NCBI GenBank assembly: GCA_009885185.1
Contig: VFLF01000351.1
Coordinates: forward strand, 1 to 5,880
Direction of reading: 5' to 3'
From: Nitrosomonadales bacterium
Lineage (GTDB): Bacteria; Pseudomonadota; Gammaproteobacteria; Burkholderiales; SG8-41
Length of the DNA: 5,880 nucleotides
Part shown: piece by piece, positions 1 to 4,896 of the stretch
Position numbering within the stretch: the first letter of the stretch is position 1
Layout: each line of letters begins with the position of its first letter
The notes under the pieces: model-generated
Database searches by the model: none
What the model was told of the DNA's origin: nothing
What the model saw: the letters and a program-made list of their open reading frames with translations, nothing else
Program-made: the position numbers and the translations under genes

Positions 1-549
1 GCCGAGCATCACGTTATGGCAAATCTTGGCGATGCGCGACAGTTCGCCCTCGCCCACATACGACGAACCGCGGCCGATGGCGTCCAGGTACGGCGACACC
101 GCATCAAATGCATCCTTCGGCCCCGACGCCACCACCGTCAGTTTGCCCGCCTTGATCACCTTGGCGTTACCCGATACGGGAGACGCCAGCATTTTGACGT
201 TTTTCTCGCCGAGCTTTTTGCGAATCTCGGCGGATTCTTCCAGCGAAATCGAGGTGCTATCGACCACGATTTTCGGCGCGCCACCTTTGGACATCACTCC
301 GCTCGGTCCAAACAACACCTCTTTCACGTCCTTGCCGGTAGACACCATGGTGAACACAATATCGCAACCCGCGAGATCGGTGAGGTTATCCACCACCTTC
401 GCGCCGGATTTCGCCAGCGGCTCGGCCTTTGATTTGGTGCGATTCCACACCGAAATATCGCAGCCGGCCTTCGCCAGGCGTTCAGCCATGGCGTAGCCCA
501 TGCGTCCGATGCCGATCCAGCCGAGTTTGTGTTGTTTGAGGTTTGCCAT
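1..549 (-). CDS. 3-hydroxyisobutyrate dehydrogenase-family NAD(P)-dependent oxidoreductase (N-terminal part, runs off the window)
   Basis: The minus-strand frame is open from an ATG at 549 to the window edge, giving 183 residues of a protein that normally has about 290. The N-terminus carries a Rossmann nucleotide-binding motif, GIGRMG at residues 13-18. The family substrate-binding motif appears as SPVSG at 123-127, and the catalytic lysine as K175 in AKICHN, with N179 four residues later; family members often have Asn where this one has H178. These enzymes oxidise beta-hydroxyacids to semialdehydes, or reduce the aldehydes, with NAD(P) in the cytoplasm. The substrate is not determined, and tartronate semialdehyde or glyoxylate reductase-type activity is equally possible. 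An AGGAAA Shine-Dalgarno sequence lies about 8 bases upstream of the ATG. The gene is divergent from the Bug receptor gene, and the two share a 113-bp control region. The C-terminal all-helical domain lies outside the window. Confidence 0.92.
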   Translation of the reverse strand, partial: MANLKQHKLGWIGIGRMGYAMAERLAKAGCDISVWNRTKSKAEPLAKSGAKVVDNLTDLAGCDIVFTMVSTGKDVKEVLFGPSGVMSKGGAPKIVVDSTSISLEESAEIRKKLGEKNVKMLASPVSGNAKVIKAGKLTVVASGPKDAFDAVSPYLDAIGRGSSYVGEGELSRIAKICHNVMLG

Positions 550-595
550 GGGTGATTTCCTGATTCGATAAGATAAGAAAATGGACGAGATGCAT

Positions 596-625
596 GAAAG
601 CGTGGCGGGCACGCAACGCTATAAT
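596..625 (+). promoter_or_regulatory. Candidate promoter and operator for the Bug receptor operon
   Basis: A perfect TATAAT -10 box lies at 620-625, about 38 bases upstream of the ATG at 663. No good -35 hexamer sits at the right spacing (the stretch near 596-602 is poor). Instead, the -35 region is covered by a palindrome, GCGTG-GCGGG-CACGC at 600-614, nested in a second pair AGCGT/ACGCT at 599-603 and 616-620. A good -10 with a palindrome in place of the -35 is what one expects of a regulated promoter. No regulator gene is present in the window, and activator or repressor use is inference. Confidence 0.45.
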
Positions 626-647
626 TAGGGTCGGTTTTTGCGAGGCT

Positions 648-654
648 GGAAGGA
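648..654 (+). promoter_or_regulatory. Ribosome binding site that fixes the Bug receptor start
   Basis: GGAAGGA lies 8 bases before the ATG at 663. This decides for 663 over an in-frame ATG at 594. The earlier ATG lies upstream of the TATAAT box and would place 23 unrelated residues in front of an otherwise normal signal peptide. Confidence 0.8.
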
Positions 655-662
655 TACCCCAG

Positions 663-1658
663 ATGCGCAATTTTTGGGAATTTTCTCTCTGTGTTTTGTG
701 CATTTACGCGGCCCTTTGCACGCCCGCGGGCGCACAGGAATATCCGGTCAAATCCGTGCGGTTCGTGGTGCCCTACGCACCGGGCGGTGGCGTCGATGTC
801 GTGGGCCGGCCGATCGCACAGAAACTCACCGAGCTATGGGGCCAGCCGGTGCTGATTGAAAACCGTCCCGGTGCAGGCACCACCCTTGGCACCGCCACGG
901 TGGCCAAAGCGCCGCCGGACGGCTACACCCTGCTGCTCACCCTGAGCGCACTCGCCAGCGGCCCTGGCCTGTATCCCAAGCTGCCCTACGATCCCGCGCG
1001 CGACTTCGCACCGGTGATCTGGATCGCCACCACGTCGTATGTGCTCTCGGTACATCCGTCGGTGCCGGTGAAATCGGTGCGCGAACTCATCGCGCTGGCA
1101 AAGGCAAAACCGGGCCAGCTCAATTACGCATCGTCGGGACAAGGCAGCGACCCGCACCTCACCGCCGAACTGTTCAAACTGATGACCGGCACGCAGATGA
1201 CGCACATCCCCTACAACGGCGGCAACCCCGCCGCGATGGCGGCAATCGGCGGGCAAGTCGATCTGTCGTTCATGCCCACGATCTCGGGTACGCCGTATAT
1301 TCAATCTGGCAAGATGCGCGGCCTCGCGATCAGCACGCCGCAACGTTCTCCGGTATTCCCCGAATTACCGACCATCGCCGAATCCGGCGTGCCGGGTTAT
1401 GCGGCCGAAGCGTGGTCAGGCATCCTCGCACCGGTGCAAACACCGCGTGACATCGTGGTGCGCATCAACAGTGCGGTGGCGAAAATCGTGCATGCGTCGG
1501 ACATGACGGCTTATCTCCTCGCGCGGCAAACCGTGCCCAAAGGCAGCAGCATCGAGGAATTCACCGCGCGTCTGCGCAGTGATATCGAAAAGAAAACGCA
1601 ATTGATTCGCCGCGAATATCAAAGTCGAATAAATGTGGCGCCGCGGAAGTTTGATTGA
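663..1658 (+). CDS. Bug/TTT-family periplasmic solute-binding receptor
   Basis: This 331-residue protein is the usual length for extracytoplasmic receptors of tripartite tricarboxylate transporters (TctC/Bug family), which capture organic acids such as carboxylates in the periplasm. Residues 1-24 form a signal peptide: a short positive start, a hydrophobic stretch rich in Cys, Leu and Ala, and a likely cleavage after AGA at 22-24. The mature protein begins with the family signature strand and Pro-Tyr-Ala-Pro-Gly-Gly-Gly loop (VVPYAPGGG). Further family features are ENRPGAG, the PPDGYTLL segment, a PYDPARDFAPV segment, the HIPYNGG ligand-domain loop and the ELPTIAESGVPGY hinge motif. No TctA or TctB membrane subunit is nearby. 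That is common for this family, in which orphan receptors share transporters or act in sensing. The gene heads a plus-strand run with the lactonase and the RraA-like gene, which suggests the ligand is the substrate of those enzymes. The ligand itself cannot be assigned. Confidence 0.93.
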   Translation: MRNFWEFSLCVLCIYAALCTPAGAQEYPVKSVRFVVPYAPGGGVDVVGRPIAQKLTELWGQPVLIENRPGAGTTLGTATVAKAPPDGYTLLLTLSALASGPGLYPKLPYDPARDFAPVIWIATTSYVLSVHPSVPVKSVRELIALAKAKPGQLNYASSGQGSDPHLTAELFKLMTGTQMTHIPYNGGNPAAMAAIGGQVDLSFMPTISGTPYIQSGKMRGLAISTPQRSPVFPELPTIAESGVPGYAAEAWSGILAPVQTPRDIVVRINSAVAKIVHASDMTAYLLARQTVPKGSSIEEFTARLRSDIEKKTQLIRREYQSRINVAPRKFD

Positions 1659-1695
1659 CCGGCAATGCGTCCGGCGCTACATTGCCACGCTTGAA

Positions 1696-1711
1696 CGCTG
1701 TGACAACAGCG
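1696..1711. promoter_or_regulatory. Palindrome upstream of the lactonase gene, possible operator
   Basis: CGCTGT-GACA-ACAGCG is a perfect 6-bp inverted repeat with a 4-base centre. It lies in the 93-bp gap between the receptor stop and the lactonase ATG at 1752. No T-run follows, so it is not a standard intrinsic terminator. A TTGAAC at 1691-1696 and a TATCAT at 1716-1721 flank it, but their 19-base spacing makes only a weak promoter. It could be a regulator site allowing separate control of the two downstream genes, or it could be chance. Confidence 0.3.
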
Positions 1712-1751
1712 ACACTATCATTTCGAAAAATTCACGGGAGAAAAACGCATC

Positions 1752-2663
1752 ATGGCCGACGTTTCGATACTGGCAACAGGCTTGGGATTTCCGGAAGGCC
1801 CGGTGGCCTGCGCCGATGGCTCCATCGTGCTGGTGGAACTGCGCAACAACAAATGTTCGCGCGTGCTACCCGACGGCAAGGTGGTCCCCTTTTCCAACTG
1901 CGGGGGTGGGCCGAACGGGCTGGCCGTCGGGCCGGACGGATTTTTCTATCACACCAACAACGGCGGCAACCGCTATATCGAAGGCCACCCGCTCGGCATG
2001 GGGCCGCACCCGGATTACCAATTCGGCTACGTCCAGCGCATCGACCCGAAGACCGGCGAGGCGAAGCTGCTCTACAAAGAGGTGAATGGCCGCACGCTGT
2101 CCGCGCCCAACGATCTGGTGTTCGACAAACACGGCGGATTTTATTTCACCGACCTCGGCAAACGCATGCCCACACACAAGGTGCTAGGCGGTCTCTACTA
2201 CGCCTTGCCCGACGGCTCGAAGATCGTCGAAGTGGCGTACCCGATTCTCAGTCCCAACGGCTGCGGACTGTCGCCCGACGGCAAAACCATCTACGTCGCC
2301 GAGACGGACACCGCGCGCCTGTGGGCGTTCGATATTGAAAGCCCCGGTAAAATCAAAGCCGCGCCGCAATACTCGCCGCATAGCGGACGCATCATCGGCG
2401 GCCTCGGCGGCAAAGCCAAATTCGATAGTTTGAAAGTGCTGGCCAACGGCAATATCGTGGTCGCCACGCTGATCGAAGGTTGCCTCACCGAGTTCAATCC
2501 GGCGGGCGACGTGGTGCGCTCGGTGAAAATGCCCGACAGCCATGTCACCAATCTGTGCTTCGGCGGCAAGGACATGCGCACCGCCTACATCACGCTGTCC
2601 AGCACGGGCAAGCTCGGCGTGATGCAGTGGCCGGAGCCGGGACTAAAACTCAACTTCAACTGA
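1752..2663 (+). CDS. SMP-30/gluconolactonase-family lactonase
   Basis: The 303-residue protein matches the length and pattern of the six-bladed beta-propeller SMP-30/gluconolactonase/LRE-like family, which hydrolyses sugar or hydroxyacid lactones using one divalent metal. The expected metal ligands are visible: E15 in GFPEGP, N169 in SPNGCGLSPDG, and D225 in KFDSLKVL. Substrate-side residues N55 (PNGLAV) and N120-D121 (SAPNDLVF) are also present. Repeated PDG turns (61-63, 153-155, 175-177) mark the blades. There is no signal peptide, so the enzyme should be cytoplasmic. A GGGAG Shine-Dalgarno at 1736-1740 precedes the ATG by 11 bases, slightly long. The RraA-like gene starts only 29 bases after its stop, so the two are very likely cotranscribed. 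The expected role is to open an imported or internally formed lactone, but the lactone is not identifiable. Confidence 0.92.
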   Translation: MADVSILATGLGFPEGPVACADGSIVLVELRNNKCSRVLPDGKVVPFSNCGGGPNGLAVGPDGFFYHTNNGGNRYIEGHPLGMGPHPDYQFGYVQRIDPKTGEAKLLYKEVNGRTLSAPNDLVFDKHGGFYFTDLGKRMPTHKVLGGLYYALPDGSKIVEVAYPILSPNGCGLSPDGKTIYVAETDTARLWAFDIESPGKIKAAPQYSPHSGRIIGGLGGKAKFDSLKVLANGNIVVATLIEGCLTEFNPAGDVVRSVKMPDSHVTNLCFGGKDMRTAYITLSSTGKLGVMQWPEPGLKLNFN

Positions 2664-2692
2664 CAGTGCCAGATTTCAACCAAGGTAACGCC

Positions 2693-3409
2693 ATGACTGA
2701 ACTCGAACTGCTGGAAGAACTCAAGAAAATCGACACGCCGACCATCACCAACGTGGTCGCCACTTATCCCGGTCGCCCGCACTGCCTGGAAATCTACAAC
2801 CCGTGGAGCGAGAACTGGTACACCAACAACACGCTCTCCTGCTGGTATCCGGCGCTGGGGCCGATGGTGGGTTACGCGGTCACCTGTACCTACGGCCTGC
2901 CCGATCACACCTACCAAGGGCACTCGTGGATCACGGTGCTCGAAGCCATGGACAAAATCGGCAAGCCGTCGATCCTGTGTTTGCAGCAAAAATTTCCCGC
3001 CGAGATCGCCGACAAAGTAGGCCTGTCCGGCGGCAACATGACCTCATCAATGCGCGCCTGCGGCGCCGTCGGCTGCGTCACCAACGGCCCCTCGCGCGAC
3101 GTGCATGAAATCCGCCCGATGGGTTTTCAGTATCTGACACGCGGCGTGTGTGCCGGCCACGGCCCGCAAGCCGTGCATGCGGTGCAGGTACCGGTCAGTA
3201 TTGCCGGCATGGATGTCGCGCCCGGCGAAATCATACACATGGACGAAAACGGCGCAGTGAAATTCCCTGCCGACAGACTGGAAGATGTCGTGCGCAGCGC
3301 CAAGGCCTTGCTCGCCGAGGAAGATGAGCGTGTCGGTCAGCTTTTGAAGGCGAAAGGGATCAAGGCGGTGAAAGACATCATGGGCGAGCATCAATACGCG
3401 AAGAAGTAA
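2693..3409 (+). CDS. RraA-like / HMG-CHA aldolase-fold protein with an altered active site
   Basis: This 238-residue protein belongs to the family annotated as RraA-like, 4-hydroxy-4-methyl-2-oxoglutarate aldolase, or (wrongly) demethylmenaquinone methyltransferase. The core signature is GAVGCVTNGPSRDV at 124-137, holding the conserved Arg-Asp pair R135-D136. The C-terminal half has the family pattern VPVSIAGMDVAPGEIIHMDENGAVKFP (split here as VPVSIAGMDVAPGE, then IIHMDENGAVKFP). In characterised aldolases an Asp lies 21 residues before this Arg (the D-X20-R-D arrangement). Here that position is G114, and the following motif is R-D-X2-E (E139). The usual Asp before the glycine of the DG pair is N131. 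Class II pyruvate aldolase or oxaloacetate decarboxylase activity would be the default guess, but these changes make it uncertain. The ATG at 2693 was chosen because AAGG lies 7 bases upstream and the N-terminal helix fits; the frame stays open further upstream only inside the lactonase gene. It ends at the REP pair. Confidence 0.85.
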   Translation: MTELELLEELKKIDTPTITNVVATYPGRPHCLEIYNPWSENWYTNNTLSCWYPALGPMVGYAVTCTYGLPDHTYQGHSWITVLEAMDKIGKPSILCLQQKFPAEIADKVGLSGGNMTSSMRACGAVGCVTNGPSRDVHEIRPMGFQYLTRGVCAGHGPQAVHAVQVPVSIAGMDVAPGEIIHMDENGAVKFPADRLEDVVRSAKALLAEEDERVGQLLKAKGIKAVKDIMGEHQYAKK

Positions 3410-3482
3410 ACCGTAGCGTGCGCTGTGCGCACGACAAATTAACAGCGTGAGTCATGTCGTGCGCACAGCGCACGCTACGGTT
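3409..3482. repeat. REP-like pair (BIME-type): perfect 28-bp inverted repeat between convergent genes
   Basis: The stretches 3409-3436 and 3455-3482 are exact reverse complements, separated by 18 bases. Each arm is itself a hairpin: CGTGCGC-TGT-GCGCACG at 3417-3433, and CGTGCGC-ACA-GCGCACG at 3458-3474. Each hairpin has GTAG at its outer foot (3413-3416 on plus; 3475-3478 reads CTAC, that is GTAG on minus). A GTAG foot beside an imperfect or perfect palindrome is the known hallmark of REP elements mobilised by RAYT (TnpA-REP) transposases, and two opposed REPs form a BIME. The pair begins at the last base of the RraA-like stop codon and ends one base short of the SDR stop codon. The RNA of either strand could fold into a 28-bp stem, so it may also stop transcription or protect 3' ends. 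There is no T-run, and that role is inference. Confidence 0.85.
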
Positions 3483-3483
3483 G

Positions 3484-4260
3484 TTAGAACATCCACTGCC
3501 CGCCGTTGACATGCAGCGTCTGCCCGGTGATGTAGCTCGCGCCCGGCCCGCACAAAAACCGCACGGTGGCGGCGATCTCCTCTGATTCGCCCCAACGCTC
3601 CAGCGGCACGATCCCTTTCGCATCGCGGCGCGCCGAGCGATGCGAAGGGCGCGTGGTGTTGATCGACCCCGGCGACACGCTATTCGCGCGTATGCCATGC
3701 TGCCCAACCTCGCGCGCCAGTGCGCGGATCATGCCCGTCAGCCCGCTCTTGGCGGCGGAACTATGCACCTTGCCGATGCCGCCGACGAGCACATTGCTCC
3801 CGGTCAGCGCGACGATGTTACCGCCGCCGCTGGCGATCATCGACGGCAGGCACGCCTTGATGCAGTGAAACGAGCCGTCGAGCGAAATCGACAGCGGCAC
3901 CTTCCACTCCTCAAAACTCATATCCACAAAACGTGCTTCTTTGCGCACCGAGGCGTTGAGCACCAAGATGTCGATCTGGCCGAATCGCTGTATGACGGCA
4001 TCGGCCATCTGCGTCACCTGCGCGGCATCGGCGACATCCGCCAGGTAACACTCGGCCTGTCCTCCCGCAGCGCGGATTTCATGCACCACGGCTTCGGCGG
4101 CTTCGCGCGAGGCGCGGGTGTTGACCGCGACCGTGGCGCCGGCTGCCGCAAGGGCAAGTGCGGTGGAACGTCCGATGTTTATTCCGGCACCGGTCACTAG
4201 GGCGACTTTACCGGCGAGTTCCTGGGTAGCGGTCGCCGAGACTGGCGTTGAGGTCATCAT
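3484..4260 (-). CDS. SDR-family oxidoreductase-like protein lacking the catalytic tyrosine
   Basis: The 258-residue protein has the normal length and Rossmann layout of classical short-chain dehydrogenases/reductases. Visible family features are KVALVTGAGINIGR for NAD(P) binding at 18-31 (Asn28 replaces the usual middle Gly), LADVAD at 73-78, LNAS at 101-104, NSVSPGSI at 193-200, and the C-terminal YITGQTLHVNGG at 243-254. The catalytic tetrad is damaged. Lys171 is present, but position 167, four residues before it where Tyr is expected, is Ser (HSSAAK). The Asn of the tetrad appears as S126, and the loop from S155 to K171 is one residue short. The reading frame is intact, so this is not a simple pseudogene; it may be a non-classical SDR clade using other residues, or a non-catalytic binding protein. 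An AGGAAA lies about 8 bases upstream of the first of two consecutive ATGs. It starts 43 bases after the antitoxin gene on the same strand, so brnTA transcripts may read into it. Confidence 0.88.
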   Translation of the reverse strand: MMTSTPVSATATQELAGKVALVTGAGINIGRSTALALAAAGATVAVNTRASREAAEAVVHEIRAAGGQAECYLADVADAAQVTQMADAVIQRFGQIDILVLNASVRKEARFVDMSFEEWKVPLSISLDGSFHCIKACLPSMIASGGGNIVALTGSNVLVGGIGKVHSSAAKSGLTGMIRALAREVGQHGIRANSVSPGSINTTRPSHRSARRDAKGIVPLERWGESEEIAATVRFLCGPGASYITGQTLHVNGGQWMF

Positions 4261-4303
4261 CTAATATTTCCTGTCTTGTTATCTTTACGTCGTGAATTCA
4301 ACC

Positions 4304-4594
4304 TCACGCCGTATGCAATTCCTCGCGAATCACCCGGCGCAGCGTGGATTCAATCTGCTCGCCCGTCATGGCTTGGTGAAGCGCCTGATTGATGAGCGTC
4401 TGGTAACCACGCTCCCCGGCCTTGGCCTTGAAGAACGCGATGATCGAGCCATCCAGCATGATGGAAACGCGCTGCTTGCCCATCCGTTCATTTACCGCGG
4501 CGGAGAATTGTTTGCGGCTGACATCCTTCAGACCCACGCGGAGGCGCGGGGACTTGGCTGTTTTAGAGGCAGCGGGAGAGGATTTCGATTTCAT
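4304..4594 (-). CDS. brnA: BrnA-type antitoxin
   Basis: The 96-residue protein has the BrnA antitoxin pattern. Residues 1-40 are a basic, poorly ordered N-terminal part. They are followed by the ribbon-helix-helix-like segment QRVSIMLDGSIIAFFK (41-56) and GERGYQTLINQALHQAM (60-76), the pattern typical of the family (a beta strand ending in Leu-Asp, then Phe-Phe-Lys and Gly-Tyr-Gln-Thr-x-Ile-Asn). In known BrnTA systems the antitoxin binds and neutralises BrnT and represses the shared promoter. Its start codon overlaps the toxin coding region by 32 bases, in the usual toxin-first order, and only a weak GGAA-like ribosome site precedes it. Translation may therefore depend on coupling to the toxin. 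The antitoxin call rests on the motif and its partner together. Confidence 0.85.
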   Translation of the reverse strand: MKSKSSPAASKTAKSPRLRVGLKDVSRKQFSAAVNERMGKQRVSIMLDGSIIAFFKAKAGERGYQTLINQALHQAMTGEQIESTLRRVIREELHTA

Positions 4595-4838
4595 GAGGTT
4601 CCGTTTTTCGCATGGAGGTGATGTGAATTTCGTCTTCGGTTTCGGTATGACAGATCGTCACAATGGCCGCACCAAGAAAGCCGGTGGAATTGAAGCGCTG
4701 CTCACCGCCGTAATCGCGGGCATCTTCCACCGTGAAAGTCGGCCCGTTAAACACTTGTTCAGCTTGTGCGAAATCAAACCTATGCTTCTTCAGGTCAGCC
4801 GTGCGCTTGGCCGCCTTCCACGTGAAGTTCATGGGCAT
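4563..4838 (-). CDS. brnT: BrnT-type ribonuclease toxin
   Basis: The 91-residue frame (89 if the second ATG at 4832 is used) matches the BrnT family (DUF497). It starts with the Asn-Phe-x-Trp segment (NFTW, 4-7), then a KKHRFDF stretch (17-23; family KHG-x-x-F), an EQVF helix end, GGEQRF at 44-49 (family GE-x-R), and TSMRKTEPHE at 74-83 (family S-x-R-K-x-x-x-x-E). BrnT folds like RelE toxins and inhibits translation as a ribonuclease. The residues differ from consensus in places (Asp15 for Asn, Arg20 for Gly), but the core basic and acidic positions remain, so an active toxin is plausible. The second ATG, giving MNFTW, fits the usual family N-terminus and the promoter position better than the first. 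No Shine-Dalgarno sequence precedes either. The gene overlaps brnA by 32 bases. Confidence 0.85.
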   Translation of the reverse strand: MPMNFTWKAAKRTADLKKHRFDFAQAEQVFNGPTFTVEDARDYGGEQRFNSTGFLGAAIVTICHTETEDEIHITSMRKTEPHEIEILSRCL

Positions 4839-4839
4839 C

Positions 4840-4868
4840 TATTATACATACGATAATATGCATTTCAA
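4840..4868 (-). promoter_or_regulatory. brnTA promoter with overlapping palindromic operator
   Basis: Read on the minus strand, TTGAAA (4868-4863) and a perfect TATAAT (4846-4841) are 16 bases apart, a strong sigma70-type promoter. The -10 box is part of a perfect inverted repeat, written on plus as TATTAT-ACATACG-ATAATA (4840-4858). An operator over the -10 and spacer is what BrnA-type autorepression would need. The predicted transcription start, about 7 bases past the -10, is near 4834. That is downstream of the first toxin ATG (4838) and about 2 bases before the second (4832), implying an mRNA with almost no leader. Confidence 0.7.
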
Positions 4869-4896
4869 GCGGTCGGCACAACCATCGTTCAACGAA

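Noticed and set aside
16..496. Plus-strand open frames over the dehydrogenase gene
   Set aside because: They are antisense shadows. The minus-strand frame has the GxGxxG, SPVSG and catalytic Lys motifs in the right order and spacing.
594..662. Longer start for the Bug receptor at an ATG at 594
   Set aside because: It lies upstream of the TATAAT box, has no ribosome site, and would put 23 extra residues before a normal signal peptide. The ATG at 663 has GGAAGGA at the right distance.
1661..1676. CCGG-N8-CCGG repeat after the receptor stop
   Set aside because: It has only 4-bp arms of a very common GC-rich tetramer and no T-run; probably chance.
2480..2692. In-frame upstream extension of the RraA-like gene inside the lactonase gene
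   Set aside because: The extension is an out-of-frame reading of the lactonase C-terminus with no family similarity. The ATG at 2693 has its own AAGG site.
3409..3482. Ordinary rho-independent terminator
   Set aside because: The stem is far longer than usual, has no T-run on either strand, and each arm is itself a hairpin with a GTAG foot, which a terminator does not explain. A secondary termination role is still possible.
3484..4260. SDR as a pseudogene
   Set aside because: There is no frameshift or internal stop, the length is normal, and all structural motifs are kept; only catalytic residues differ.
4422..4856. A 144-codon plus-strand frame opposite brnTA
   Set aside because: It has no family features or ribosome site, and both minus-strand proteins match BrnA and BrnT patterns.
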